64,000 nucleotides of DNA from NCBI RefSeq assembly GCF_000931935.2, contig NZ_AZAC01000023.1:62001-126000 (forward strand). The letters run 5' to 3'. The position numbers and the translations under genes were made by a program. Each line of letters starts with the position of its first letter. The stretch's first letter is position 1. Below the pieces are notes generated by a model that worked only from the letters and a program-made list of their open reading frames with translations, was not told the origin of the DNA and ran no database searches. Source of the DNA: Dethiosulfatarculus sandiegensis (GTDB lineage Bacteria > Desulfobacterota > Desulfarculia > Desulfarculales > Desulfarculaceae). Of the stretch, positions 19,492-29,348 are shown one piece after another.

Positions 19492-22248
19492 ATGACCGGC
19501 AAATCAACAATCAAAACAAATCCCGCTCTGAGCGCGAACCTGGCCCGGGAGAACCGAACCATACGAAACGCCCTGGCCCGCATGGGGGACAGGCTGGATT
19601 CGGCCATCACCCTTTTGTCCGCCATATCAAGCCTCACCCAGATCCCCGTACAAGCCAATGAAATGAACCAAGCTGCCGAGATGATAGTCACCGAGTTGGT
19701 CAGGAATCTGCCGGACGTAAACAACTGTTCCATTATGATTCATTGTTCTGCATCCAATCTGCTTGATGTAATGGCGGCCAAGGGCAGGGACGAAGTCTTT
19801 GGCCTGGAAAAAGGCTCCTATAACAAGGGTCTTTCCTTTACACCGGGTGAAGGGGTGGCGGGTAAAGTTTTCCTGGAAAACAAAGCGGTTTTTTGGGATC
19901 GTTCATCGCCCGAAAAAAGCCTTTTAAAACAAGATCCTAACAAAATGACCCCTGTATCATTGGCCTGTCTGCCGGTGACCACCCTGGGCCGCTGTATAGG
20001 TGTATTGAACATATCCTTTGCCGAGATGATTCCTTTTGACCTGCCGCGCAGAAGGGAACTTGAACTCTTAAGCCAGGTTGTGGGTAATCTTTTGGAAACC
20101 TGCACACTTAAGAAAGACCTGAATCTAAAGGCAAGCAACCTGTCCCAAAAAGTGGAAGAATGCGAAATTGAAATCAGGGAGCGTTTGCTGGCCGAGTCAT
20201 CACTTCAGCAGACCGAGGCAATGTTGAGGCTGGTTTTGGATAACATACCTCAGCAAATCTCCTGGAAATCCCTTAAGCTAACCTACCTGGGGTGCAATAA
20301 AAGCTTTGCCGATGCGGCTGGCTTCGACTCTCCGGAAGAAGTAATCGGAAAAGCCGAAGACCGGATGGCCTGGGGCCTGGCCCAGGGCAGAGATAATCGG
20401 GCCAAGGATCTTGAGGTCCTTGACGGCACTTCAGCCAGGTCAGACACCCTGGAACCCCAACAGCAGGCAAATGGTAAAAACGCCTGGCTGAACAGCAGCC
20501 GAATACGCATTTTAAATGACCAGGAAGAACTCTTGGGCCTTCTGGTCAGTTCCGAAGATGTGACAGAGCAGCAAAAAGCCAAACTGAAAAACCGGCTGTG
20601 GAGCAAGATATCTGAAACGACCTTGGAAGGCATTGTCATTTTAGATGAAAAGGGTTGCATTCAAACAGTCAATCAGTCCTTTACCGAGCTTACCGGCTAT
20701 AGCCAGCAAGAACTACTCACTGAACCTTTTGAATCTTTTGTAACCTTGGTCAACGGACCTCCGGATGTGGATAGCCTGGCCGGATTGGTCAAGCCCTGGA
20801 TGGGGGAAATAAAGGGGCATAAAAAGGAGGGCGGATTTTTCCCGGCCCTGGCCGGACTAAACCCCATATCTAATGATGACGGTAAGATAATCCACTATGT
20901 AGCCATATTGCACGACCTGACCAAAATAAAACAAAGCGAAGAGCAAATAACCTATCAGGCTTTTCATGACCTGCTCACCGGCCTGCCCAATCGCCGCCTG
21001 TTCTCAGATCGCCTGCAGGTGGCCTTGAACCATGCCTCAAGGCATTCCTTAAGCTTGGCCATTTTGTCGGTGGATCTGGACAATTTTAAAGATATTAATG
21101 ACGTTCTCGGACCGAACGGCGGAGACTATGTTCTTAGAACCACGGCAAATCGCCTACTCGGAACCATTCGCGAGGAAGACACCGCCGCCAGGTTGGGTAG
21201 CGATGAGTTTCTGGTTTTGTTGCATGGCCGCCATGGTTCTGATTACGCCATCCATACAGCAGAGAGAATCATCTCCAACCTGGGCTCTCCCCTTAAGTAC
21301 AAAGACAAAAAAATTTACATAACCTGCTCCATCGGCGTAACCCTGCATCCCCATGACGGGACCCGGGCCGACACCCTGATAACCAACGCCCAACTTGCCA
21401 TGCACAGGGCTAAAAAGCAGGGGCGCAGCAACTACCAGCTCTTTACCCAAAACATGAACTCAGAGGCAATGCGGCGAGTGCATCTGGACCACAGCCTGCG
21501 CCGCGCCCTGGAAAACCAGGAACTGGAGGTTTTTTATCAGCCCAAAGTAGACCTGCAAACAGGGCAGGTGTTTGCCCTGGAAGCCCTGATCCGTTGGCAG
21601 GAGCCCGGAGGAAAAATAATACCGCCGGATGAGTTCATTCCCCTGGCCGAAGAATCCGGGCTCATAATCCCACTGGGGGCCTGGATTTTGGAAGAGTCAT
21701 GTAATCAAGCCAGACGGCTGAACCGGATATTCCAAACACCTTTGCGCATGTCTGTAAATCTTTCACCAAGGCAGTTCAAGCACCGCCAGCTCGCCCGACA
21801 GGTGGATGAAATCCTGGAAAGGACCAAACTCAGGCCGGATTTACTGGAACTGGAGATTACGGAAAGCGCCATGGCCAAAAATCCGGCCAAGGCTCTCAGA
21901 ACTCTGCATGAACTAAGCGAACTGGATATTTATCTTTCCATGGATGATTTTGGCAAGGGCTACTCCTCGCTTTATAACCTCAAAACTTTTCCTATTAACT
22001 CGCTTAAGATAGACGGCTCATTTATAAGAGGCTTGCCAAATGACCTTCAGGATGCCGCCATTGTCAAAACCGTTATCACCTTAGGTGAAAGCATGGGTAT
22101 TGAGGTTCTGGCGGAAGGGGTTGAGACCAGGGAGCAACACGATTTTTTAATCAAACAGGGCTGCCGCCAAGGTCAAGGATATCTCTACTCTCCCCCGGCT
22201 CCCGCCAAAAATCTGGACTATATCCTTTCCAGGCCCTTGATCAGCTAA
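19492..22248 (+). CDS. GAF-PAS-PAS-GGDEF-EAL c-di-GMP phosphodiesterase with degenerate GGDEF
   Basis: A 918-residue cytoplasmic signalling protein starting at ATG 19492, with AAGGGG 4-5 nt upstream. The frame is open further left, but without a ribosome-binding site. Order: GAF (about 20-180), a short coiled coil, PAS (about 245-350), PAS (about 370-480), GGDEF (about 500-655), EAL (about 665-915). The diguanylate cyclase signature reads RLGSDEF (GSDEF at 569-573) instead of GGDEF, so cyclase activity is doubtful. The EAL side looks complete: EALIRW (E697), NLSPRQF, LELEITES, MDDFGKGYSSL, LKIDGSFIRGL and EGVET. A c-di-GMP hydrolase tuned by the GAF/PAS sensors is the best reading. No TM segment is evident. 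Confidence 0.93.
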   Translation: MTGKSTIKTNPALSANLARENRTIRNALARMGDRLDSAITLLSAISSLTQIPVQANEMNQAAEMIVTELVRNLPDVNNCSIMIHCSASNLLDVMAAKGRDEVFGLEKGSYNKGLSFTPGEGVAGKVFLENKAVFWDRSSPEKSLLKQDPNKMTPVSLACLPVTTLGRCIGVLNISFAEMIPFDLPRRRELELLSQVVGNLLETCTLKKDLNLKASNLSQKVEECEIEIRERLLAESSLQQTEAMLRLVLDNIPQQISWKSLKLTYLGCNKSFADAAGFDSPEEVIGKAEDRMAWGLAQGRDNRAKDLEVLDGTSARSDTLEPQQQANGKNAWLNSSRIRILNDQEELLGLLVSSEDVTEQQKAKLKNRLWSKISETTLEGIVILDEKGCIQTVNQSFTELTGYSQQELLTEPFESFVTLVNGPPDVDSLAGLVKPWMGEIKGHKKEGGFFPALAGLNPISNDDGKIIHYVAILHDLTKIKQSEEQITYQAFHDLLTGLPNRRLFSDRLQVALNHASRHSLSLAILSVDLDNFKDINDVLGPNGGDYVLRTTANRLLGTIREEDTAARLGSDEFLVLLHGRHGSDYAIHTAERIISNLGSPLKYKDKKIYITCSIGVTLHPHDGTRADTLITNAQLAMHRAKKQGRSNYQLFTQNMNSEAMRRVHLDHSLRRALENQELEVFYQPKVDLQTGQVFALEALIRWQEPGGKIIPPDEFIPLAEESGLIIPLGAWILEESCNQARRLNRIFQTPLRMSVNLSPRQFKHRQLARQVDEILERTKLRPDLLELEITESAMAKNPAKALRTLHELSELDIYLSMDDFGKGYSSLYNLKTFPINSLKIDGSFIRGLPNDLQDAAIVKTVITLGESMGIEVLAEGVETREQHDFLIKQGCRQGQGYLYSPPAPAKNLDYILSRPLIS

Positions 22249-22661
22249 TCTCCCCTATTAAAAACCTCTCTTTTTTGGCTAACATCCTCTCTAGTAAAAA
22301 AACTACCCGGCGTGTGGCGGATCATCTTCAATTCATATTGAGATCGTTGATAAACACCCGGGAATTTAAAAACGCTTAATCTGTCAAACACAGGGAGATA
22401 AGGGAGGGGCTCTGGAAGTTTAACTTTTTGCTTGAAGTAAAAGCCAATTAGGGAAAAGCTGGCTTTTATCTTTAAAGCAAAAACTTGACACTAGTAATTA
22501 TTTCTGGCATGACATCGTAAAGAATTTTGCTGTCACTAAAACAGTTTTTAATCAGGGTTTTTTAAATTCATTTTTATTTCCGGTTGCGGACATATTAAAT
22601 CAGGACAAACACAGCACTTGTCCTTTTCTCCAGCTCATTGCGACCTAGACTGCCAGGATGC
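22249..22661. other. 413-bp intergenic region
   Basis: No gene is visible. A TTGACA at 22485-22490 is followed 17 nt later by CATGAC, a weak -10, so a sigma-70 promoter for the hybrid kinase is possible but not convincing. No clear terminator follows the EAL gene. Confidence 0.35.
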
Positions 22662-25622
22662 ATGTCATACAGCCCGGAGACTGTAAATCCTCATCCCGAG
22701 AGGCTCTGGTTTTTTTTGGTGAAAAACCGGCAAAAAACCATTGTCTGGGTTCTTTTGTCCGGCTTTATCCTCTCAATTCTTCTTTTTCTGATTGGTCTTT
22801 ATATTGACAACCAAAACATCCAAAAGGCCTTTGAGCACAGGTCTCGACAAGCCCTCCTGCGTATTGAAAAAAGGTTCGTAAGCAACCTTAACATTCTTAC
22901 TATATTAGGGAATAGGCAAGACCGCACGAGACTGGACCGCTTTGCCTTTCAGGCAAACGCGGCTGTCTTGGCCCAACTTAGGCCCGAAATACTCTTGCAG
23001 GCCTGGATGCCGGGAGTTGAACCGGAGAACATCCAGGGCTTTTTGGAGACGGCCAGACTTATAACCCAACAAGACTACAAAATCAAAACCGGCTCCTCCA
23101 CTTCCTCCTTCCCCAAATACTACCCCATATTGCATGGTTATCCCCAGGTCAAGGCCCAAGCCCTGTTAGGCGCCTGCCCGCTTACCTATGAAGATCCGTT
23201 GCCCCCTCCCGGCCCTGAATTTGAAAAAACTTTACAGATCCTACTTCCCTGCCGAACTGAATTGGGAACAGTGAGCAATCCCGATTCTCTTATTTTGGCA
23301 TTCATGGATTTTGAAAAGCTTTTGCGGGCCGCTGTCAATCCAAACCTTGCCAGGGGGCTCAATTTCTCCATATCCCTGACAAATCGTCTTCCCGGAACTT
23401 CTCAGAACACCTTGGCAAGTTCTTCCCCTTCCAGCCGCCATAAAAGCGACTGGCTCTGCACCTTGGAAAAAAACGGCCCCGCAGGCCGAGTCACGTTCAC
23501 TTGCCAATCCTCCCCAACCCTATATGCCTGGATGAATTCCTATATTCACTGGAACCTTTTTTTTGTCGGAATTATTTTAAGTTTGACCTTGGCCCTGGTG
23601 ATTCACTTTCTACCTTTGCCTCCAGGGGTCAAGAGCCGTCAGACGCTTAACAAAGAAATAATCGCCAGAAAAAAAATCGAAGCCGCTCTGAAAAACTCAA
23701 CAGAAAGGCTTAACCTGGCCCTACGCACTTTTGAAGAGGGAATCTGGGATCTTAACCTTGAAAAGGGACAGGCCTTTTTCAGTGATCATTTCTTCTCCAT
23801 TCTGGGTTACACGGCCGAGGATTTCTTGAGCCAGCCGGAAAACCTGATCAATCTGGTTCATCCCATGGACCGGGATCTGGTGAAAAAGGCCTGGGACAGG
23901 CTCAGGAATCCTTTTGGTAAAGAAGAAGAAATTGAGATCAAGGTCAAGGAAAGAAAAGGCAATTGGACCTGGATTTGGCTAAAAGCCTCGGTGCAGGAAA
24001 GAAGTTCTACAGATAAAAGGCCGTTGCGCATAGTCGGCGCAGCAACCAAAATTGAAAAACGAAAATACGCCGAGCAGGCCCTTTTCGAAACAAACCTCAT
24101 ATTCAAACAGATGTACCAGTTCACGCCCATCGGCATGTTTTTTTTAGACCTTAAAAGCCAAATCATCTCCGCCAACCCTGCCGCCTGCTCCATGCTGAAG
24201 TATGAGGAAGAGGAGCTTATAAATACCTGTCTACCGGATTACCTGCACAGCCGGTCAGGCTTGGATATGGAATCGGATAAGGAAGATCTGCTTAAGGGTA
24301 AAGTAAGCAGTATAAAAAAGGAAGCTGTTTTCAGCACAAAATTGAAGACTAAGGTCTGGGTCGAAAGGACCGTCACCCTTATCCGGGATGAAGATAATAA
24401 CCCGCATTATTTTGTGGTGGTTTTGACAGACATCACCCAGAAAAAGCAGGCAGAGGAAAAAAAGGTGCTTATGGACATCCATATGCGCCAAGTGCAGAAG
24501 ATGGAGGCCATGGGCACTCTGGCCGGGGGGGTGGCTCATGACTTAAACAATATTCTCACCCCCATATTGATTCACACTGAAACCGCTTTAATTGAAGCGG
24601 GGGTTGAGCCTAAGTTAAAGTCCAGGCTGGAAGAGATCAGGGGCGCCTCCTTGCGGGCCAGGGACCTGGCAGCTCAGATACTCAACTTCAACCGGCCCAA
24701 GGACAAAAAGTTGGGGACCTTGCGCTTGAACATTCTGATAAAGGAGATCATGAAGCTCTTGCGTTCAGCCTTGCCTTCCAACATTGACATTGTACAGAAC
24801 CTAACGGCCGCCAATTCCTCGGTCCAGGCCGACGCCACGGAAATGCATCAGATAGTAATGAACCTTTGCACCAATGCGGCCCATGCCATGTCACCCAAAG
24901 GCGGGGTGCTGAAAGTCACCCTTGAGGAGGCTCAAATACCCGCCAAAAGGTTCTCAGCGGATGATAAGAATCATCCCGGCCCCTATCTGCTCCTGAAGAT
25001 AGCTGACACTGGAAAGGGGATTGACGAAGACATCAGGGAAAAAATATTTGAACCCTACTTCACCACCAAAAAGCCAGGCGAGGGCACCGGACTTGGCCTG
25101 GCAGTGGTAAAGGGAATTATTAAATCCTATAAAGGGATTATTGATCTTGAGTCGGAACCGGGCAAAGGCACCTGCTTCAACATCTACCTACCCATAGTAA
25201 AAGAAGAAGCCAAACAGACCTCAACCAAATGCCCGGTCCGGATAAACAGTCAAAAGGCGTTATTGAGTATTGTGGATGATGACCGCCCCTCCCTGATGGC
25301 CATGTCCAGCCTGCTCAGTGCAATGGGCTACCGAACAGAGATTTTCACCAATCCCGAGGAAGCTCTCTTCAGCCTGGCCAACAAACAAAAAAAACCGGAT
25401 CTGATTCTCACCGACTATTCCATGCCCCACATGAATGGTGTAGAGTTAATCAGCAAAATTAGAAAGTTAAAGCCTGATCTGCCTGCCGTGATTATCACCG
25501 GTCAAAGAGACCAGGTCATAATCGATAAAGAACAAGGTAAAGATGTAAAAATCATGCAAAAGCCGGTGACTCGGCAGGAAATCACAAACATCCTGAACGA
25601 ACTTCTAAGCTCAACTTCATAA
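22662..25622 (+). CDS. Hybrid sensor histidine kinase (CHASE-like, PAS-PAS-HisKA-HATPase-REC)
   Basis: About 986 residues. TM1 (about 25-48) and TM2 (about 300-325) flank a ~250-residue extracytoplasmic sensor that looks CHASE-like but is divergent. Then come PAS (about 345-465), PAS (about 470-600), HisKA with GGVAHDLNNIL (H626), HATPase_c with VMNLCTNAAHAM, ADTGKGID, IFEPYFTTK and GTGLGLAVV, and a C-terminal receiver with VDDDRPS and phospho-acceptor D918 in LILTDYSMPHMNG. Such kinases usually pass phosphate on through a separate Hpt or response regulator, none of which is adjacent. The start is placed at ATG 22662 (AGGA immediately upstream, tight spacing); a TTG 24 nt earlier is possible. 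The stimulus is unknown. Confidence 0.9.
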   Translation: MSYSPETVNPHPERLWFFLVKNRQKTIVWVLLSGFILSILLFLIGLYIDNQNIQKAFEHRSRQALLRIEKRFVSNLNILTILGNRQDRTRLDRFAFQANAAVLAQLRPEILLQAWMPGVEPENIQGFLETARLITQQDYKIKTGSSTSSFPKYYPILHGYPQVKAQALLGACPLTYEDPLPPPGPEFEKTLQILLPCRTELGTVSNPDSLILAFMDFEKLLRAAVNPNLARGLNFSISLTNRLPGTSQNTLASSSPSSRHKSDWLCTLEKNGPAGRVTFTCQSSPTLYAWMNSYIHWNLFFVGIILSLTLALVIHFLPLPPGVKSRQTLNKEIIARKKIEAALKNSTERLNLALRTFEEGIWDLNLEKGQAFFSDHFFSILGYTAEDFLSQPENLINLVHPMDRDLVKKAWDRLRNPFGKEEEIEIKVKERKGNWTWIWLKASVQERSSTDKRPLRIVGAATKIEKRKYAEQALFETNLIFKQMYQFTPIGMFFLDLKSQIISANPAACSMLKYEEEELINTCLPDYLHSRSGLDMESDKEDLLKGKVSSIKKEAVFSTKLKTKVWVERTVTLIRDEDNNPHYFVVVLTDITQKKQAEEKKVLMDIHMRQVQKMEAMGTLAGGVAHDLNNILTPILIHTETALIEAGVEPKLKSRLEEIRGASLRARDLAAQILNFNRPKDKKLGTLRLNILIKEIMKLLRSALPSNIDIVQNLTAANSSVQADATEMHQIVMNLCTNAAHAMSPKGGVLKVTLEEAQIPAKRFSADDKNHPGPYLLLKIADTGKGIDEDIREKIFEPYFTTKKPGEGTGLGLAVVKGIIKSYKGIIDLESEPGKGTCFNIYLPIVKEEAKQTSTKCPVRINSQKALLSIVDDDRPSLMAMSSLLSAMGYRTEIFTNPEEALFSLANKQKKPDLILTDYSMPHMNGVELISKIRKLKPDLPAVIITGQRDQVIIDKEQGKDVKIMQKPVTRQEITNILNELLSSTS

Positions 25623-25831
25623 GTTAAAAACACCCCACGCTTAAACCTGTTTTTTTGTCTCCCGACCCTTTTGTCCTCCCGGAATAACAACGGTCGACAA
25701 TCCATGGGTAAGCCTCTGGAAAGCAGGCGTTTTTCCCCTTCCAGCCTCACCCGAAAAAAAACCTTATTTTGCATGACAAGAACAGGTCTGATGGTTGATT
25801 ATTAGACTATATCGGTCAAGGAGGTCTTTTC

Positions 25832-27535
25832 ATGAACATTTTATATTATGATCTTACTAATAAATCCGCCAAGTTGGAACAAGCTCCCTTGGCCATGCAA
25901 TATTTGGGGGGCAGAGGCCTCACCTCTGCCCTGACCTGCGCCATGACTGACTCGGCTTGCCATGCCCTGGGCCCTCTCAACAACCTGATCTTTGCACCGG
26001 GCCTTTTAACCGGCACCAGCCTGGTTAATACGGGCAGGCTTTCAATTGGAGGCAAAAGCCCTCTTACAGGCGGCATAAAGGAAAGTAATGTGGGCGGAAC
26101 CACGGCCCTGGCCCTGGCCAGGCTGGGGTTGGGGGCATTGGTCGTGCAGGGAAGCCTGGAGGGGCTTTGGGTGCTCCACCTGGACGAAGAAGCCAAGCCC
26201 ACCCTGCATTCAGCCTCTGATCTGGCCGGGTTGATGACCTATGAGCTATGTGAAAAACTCTTTGAACGCTTTGGGCCGGATATCGGAATCTGCTGCATTG
26301 GCCCGGCCGGGGAACAGCAGATGGCCCTGGCCTCAGTCCAGTCCACGGACAAAGACGGACGCCCCTGCCGGGCTGCGGGGCGGGGGGGCCTCGGTGCGGT
26401 CATGGGATCCAAGGGCCTTAAAGCCATAGTCATATCCCGAGAAGGCAAACAAAAGCCCGTCTATCAAAACAAAGAGGCCTTTAACAGGGCTGCCAAGGAA
26501 TTAGCCAAGGCGGTTAAGGAATCCCCTTTTTCCGGCAAGGTCTTGCCCGAGCTGGGCACCAGCGCCCTGATCGGCGCGGTGAACAGCCTGGGAGCTTTCC
26601 CCAGCTATAACGCCACCCAAGGTGTTTTCCCAGGCTGGGAAAAAATCAGCGGCGAGGCCCTTAAGGAGACCCTGGAGCAAAGAGGCGGCAACACCACTCA
26701 CGCAGGCTGCACAGGCTGCATTATCCATTGCTCCAATGAATACCTGGATCAGGCGGGCAAATTTGTAACCTCTTCCCTTGAATATGAAACGATCTGGTCC
26801 ACAGGCGGCATGTGCGGCATTGACGACTTAGACGCCATTGCGGCCATGGACCGGCTCTGCGATGAGATCGGTCTTGACACCATAGGCACAGGCGTGACCA
26901 TGGCAATCGCCATGGATGCGGGCCAAGCCCAGTTTGGAGATGCAACAGCGGCAAGGGAAATGCTGATGCAGATCGCCAAAGGCGAAGGCCTGGGGCTTGT
27001 CCTGGGTCAGGGACCCACCGCAACCGGCCGCCACTTGGGGCATCACAGGATTCCGGCCTGTAAAAACCAGAGTATTGCAGCCTATGATCCCAGGGGAATT
27101 CAGGGTATGAGCGCGACCTATGGCTCCTGCCCCATGGGTGCGGATCACACGGCAGGCAACTTTATAGGCGACGCCCTGGCCGGTAAGGTTGACCCTCTTT
27201 CAACCAAGGGAGTTGCCGAGCTTTCCAGAGAAAAACAGACCCAGGTCATGGGCATTGACACCCTGGGCATCTGCCTGTTTGCCATGGGGGCCACCACCCC
27301 GGAACTTTTGGCCAGGCTTTACCAGGCCAAGGTGGGAGATGGTTCAGACTATGAGCGGTTGACCGGGCTTTGGCGGGAAATTATCAAACAGGAAATTATC
27401 TTTAACAGAAGGGCCGGATTGACCAGGCAAGATGACCGCCTGCCGGACTTCTTCTATAAAGAGCCGCTGCCTCCCCACAACAAGACCGTGGAATTGACAA
27501 ACCAGGAGTTGGATTCCATCTGGGGTATTGATTGA
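25832..27535 (+). CDS. Aldehyde:ferredoxin oxidoreductase family protein 1 (tungstopterin)
   Basis: A 567-residue AOR-family enzyme starting at ATG 25832 behind a strong AAGGAGGT. It has the N-terminal domain (GGRGLTSAL; GRLSIGGKSPLTGGIKESN; GRGGLGAVMGSKGLKAI) that binds the bis-pterin tungsten cofactor. The 4Fe-4S ligands are visible as CTGCIIHC with the distal cysteine in DTLGICLFAMG, and DEIGLDTIGTG is the pterin-contact DxxGLD motif. AOR enzymes oxidise aldehydes to acids with ferredoxin, or run the reverse reaction at low potential. No ferredoxin or transporter gene follows directly, and a hairpin closes the transcript. The substrate is unknown; it is slightly shorter than the roughly 600-residue family norm. 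Confidence 0.92.
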   Translation: MNILYYDLTNKSAKLEQAPLAMQYLGGRGLTSALTCAMTDSACHALGPLNNLIFAPGLLTGTSLVNTGRLSIGGKSPLTGGIKESNVGGTTALALARLGLGALVVQGSLEGLWVLHLDEEAKPTLHSASDLAGLMTYELCEKLFERFGPDIGICCIGPAGEQQMALASVQSTDKDGRPCRAAGRGGLGAVMGSKGLKAIVISREGKQKPVYQNKEAFNRAAKELAKAVKESPFSGKVLPELGTSALIGAVNSLGAFPSYNATQGVFPGWEKISGEALKETLEQRGGNTTHAGCTGCIIHCSNEYLDQAGKFVTSSLEYETIWSTGGMCGIDDLDAIAAMDRLCDEIGLDTIGTGVTMAIAMDAGQAQFGDATAAREMLMQIAKGEGLGLVLGQGPTATGRHLGHHRIPACKNQSIAAYDPRGIQGMSATYGSCPMGADHTAGNFIGDALAGKVDPLSTKGVAELSREKQTQVMGIDTLGICLFAMGATTPELLARLYQAKVGDGSDYERLTGLWREIIKQEIIFNRRAGLTRQDDRLPDFFYKEPLPPHNKTVELTNQELDSIWGID

Positions 27536-27549
27536 TTCCCTTTGGACAA

Positions 27550-27587
27550 ACAACTTACCGGATGAATATGAACGCCCGGTAAGTTGT
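27550..27587. terminator. Hairpin between AOR 1 and the convergent GGT-like gene
   Basis: A perfect 12-bp stem (ACAACTTACCGG / CCGGTAAGTTGT) around a 14-nt loop, with TATCTGCCTTTTT after it on the plus strand. It lies 15 bp after the AOR stop and likely terminates it. Confidence 0.65.
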
Positions 27588-27606
27588 TATCTGCCTTTTT
27601 AAAAGG

Positions 27607-27638
27607 GCCTGCCCTCACGGCCCGTGGCAAGGGCAGGC
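27607..27638 (-). terminator. Second convergent hairpin, on the GGT side
   Basis: A 9-bp stem (GCCTGCCCT / AGGGCAGGC) is followed on the minus strand by TTTTAAAAAGG. It probably serves the leftward gamma-glutamyltransferase-like gene. Confidence 0.5.
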
Positions 27639-27718
27639 AGACAAAGGGGAAGTCTGCGGCGTTATGGGTTGATTACCGCAGTCCGCATGAAGGTAAATTC
27701 CAAATGGGGTCTATGCCC

Positions 27719-29320
27719 TTACCTGCAGATGCCATAGGCCTGGCGGCGGGGATCGGCCCCTCCCATTTTCAGACCGTTTTCATTGATGCGGATAGCCTGG
27801 GAGCTTCCCATCACCTCATCCCAATCATCCAACACCTTCACCTTATGCCCTTTTTGCTCAAGGGCCTTGACGGTTTCAGCAGGGAAACGCCCTTCCATCA
27901 AAAGGGTGCCGTCAGGTTCGGCCCGCCAGCGGGGAGCCTCCATGGCCTGTTGAGGATCGGCCCCAAAATCAAGCATGGCTGTGGTCATTTGAATCACGGT
28001 CTGGGTCTGGCCGTCCGCACCAGGCGAACCAAGCACATAAGCAGGCTTGCCGTCTTTCAGTATCATGGCCGGATGCAGGGTGTGATAGGGGCGCTTACCC
28101 GGCGCGAGGCAGTTGGGATGATCCGGATCCAGGCTGAAGCCCCTACCCCGGTTATGCAGCACCATGGCTGAATCAGGCACCATAACGCAGGAACCGAACG
28201 CCTCGTAAATGCTTTGAATCAAGGAAACCGCGTTGCCGTCTTCATCGACCACCGCCAGGTAGACCGTATCATCGCCGCCGGTGGTGAAGCGCCTGAGCTC
28301 AGGCTGGGGCGCAGCCTGGTCGGGGTTTATCTTGCCGGCCTGGTCCCGGGCCAGTTCCTTGTCCAAAAGTTTATCCAGTGGGATTTCATTAAACTCGGGA
28401 TCGCAGACATAGGCATTGCGGTCGGCAAAGGCCAATTTTTTGGCCTCCACCATAAGGTGTATAAGCTCTGCCGAATCAGGCTTAAGGCCGCTTATGTCAA
28501 AAGTATCCAGCATATTGGCCTGGAGTAAGAGGGCCAGGCCCTGGGAGTTGGGAGGCTGGGTGCAGATTTCGTATCCCCTGTATCCGGTCTTCAGGGGATC
28601 AACCCAATTCACCCGGTGGGCGGCCAGATCTTCTTCACTGAAAAGGCCGCCGAGCTGGTCTGAATATTCCACCAGGGCCCTGCCCAGGGGGCCGTTGTAA
28701 AATGCATCCGGTCCCATGTCAGCCAGCAGACGGTAAGACTTGGCCAAGGTCGGCTGATACAGAATACTCCCCACCTCGGGAACCTTGCCCTGGGGTATAA
28801 AGGTATCCATGGCGGCCTGGGATTCTTCCAGTTTGGAGCGGCGGTCAATCATGGCCTTTCGCAGGTCCGTATAAACCCCAAAGCCCTTTTCCGCGTAATC
28901 AATGGCTCTGGCCAGGAGCTTATCCAGCCCCATGGTGCCGTGTCTTTCCAAGGCAGAGTGCCAGCCCATGACGGCGCCGGGTACGGTGGAGGTGAGAATT
29001 CCGTACTCGGGCATCTTGTCATAGCCCTTTTCCTTGAAGAATTCCAAGGTGGCCCTGGCCGGAGCCCGGCCGCTGGCGTTAAGCGCCTCAAAAGCGCCGG
29101 TATCGGATTTATAGACCAGGGCAAAAAGGTCTCCACCCATGCCGGACATGTGGGGGCGCACCACAGTCAAAACCAGGTTGGCGCAAATGGCCGCGTCCAT
29201 TGCATTGCCCCCGGCCTCCAGAACAGAGGCTGCGGCCTGCACGGCCAAGGGGTGGTCAGCGGTTATCATAAAGCGGTCACCCATCAAAAGAGGACGATGG
29301 GTCTCGAAATGTTTACTCAT
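27719..29320 (-). CDS. Gamma-glutamyltransferase-family Ntn hydrolase, cytoplasmic type
   Basis: A 533-residue protein of the GGT family, made as a proenzyme that cuts itself to expose a catalytic threonine. The N-terminal part shows HPLAVQAAASVLEAGGNAMDA and VRPHMSGMGGDLFALVY. The cleavage site is in GGDDTVYLAVVDEDGNAVS (Thr of DTVY), followed by FGSCVMVPDSAMVLHNRG and GSPGADGQTQTV. There is no signal peptide, unlike secreted GGTs acting on glutathione; cytoplasmic members include acylase-like and oxamate amidohydrolase-like enzymes, so the substrate is open. The start is ATG 29320 with GGAG 6 nt upstream; an ATG 15 nt earlier has no ribosome-binding site. It lies 28 bp after the permease gene and is probably co-transcribed with it. 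Confidence 0.9.
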   Translation of the reverse strand: MSKHFETHRPLLMGDRFMITADHPLAVQAAASVLEAGGNAMDAAICANLVLTVVRPHMSGMGGDLFALVYKSDTGAFEALNASGRAPARATLEFFKEKGYDKMPEYGILTSTVPGAVMGWHSALERHGTMGLDKLLARAIDYAEKGFGVYTDLRKAMIDRRSKLEESQAAMDTFIPQGKVPEVGSILYQPTLAKSYRLLADMGPDAFYNGPLGRALVEYSDQLGGLFSEEDLAAHRVNWVDPLKTGYRGYEICTQPPNSQGLALLLQANMLDTFDISGLKPDSAELIHLMVEAKKLAFADRNAYVCDPEFNEIPLDKLLDKELARDQAGKINPDQAAPQPELRRFTTGGDDTVYLAVVDEDGNAVSLIQSIYEAFGSCVMVPDSAMVLHNRGRGFSLDPDHPNCLAPGKRPYHTLHPAMILKDGKPAYVLGSPGADGQTQTVIQMTTAMLDFGADPQQAMEAPRWRAEPDGTLLMEGRFPAETVKALEQKGHKVKVLDDWDEVMGSSQAIRINENGLKMGGADPRRQAYGICR

Positions 29321-29348
29321 TTTTGACTCCGTCATGTGGTGTTCTTAA

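Noticed and set aside
22485-22513. TTGACA with a CATGAC at 17 bp upstream of the hybrid kinase
   Set aside because: The -10 match is only three of six; not reported as a promoter.
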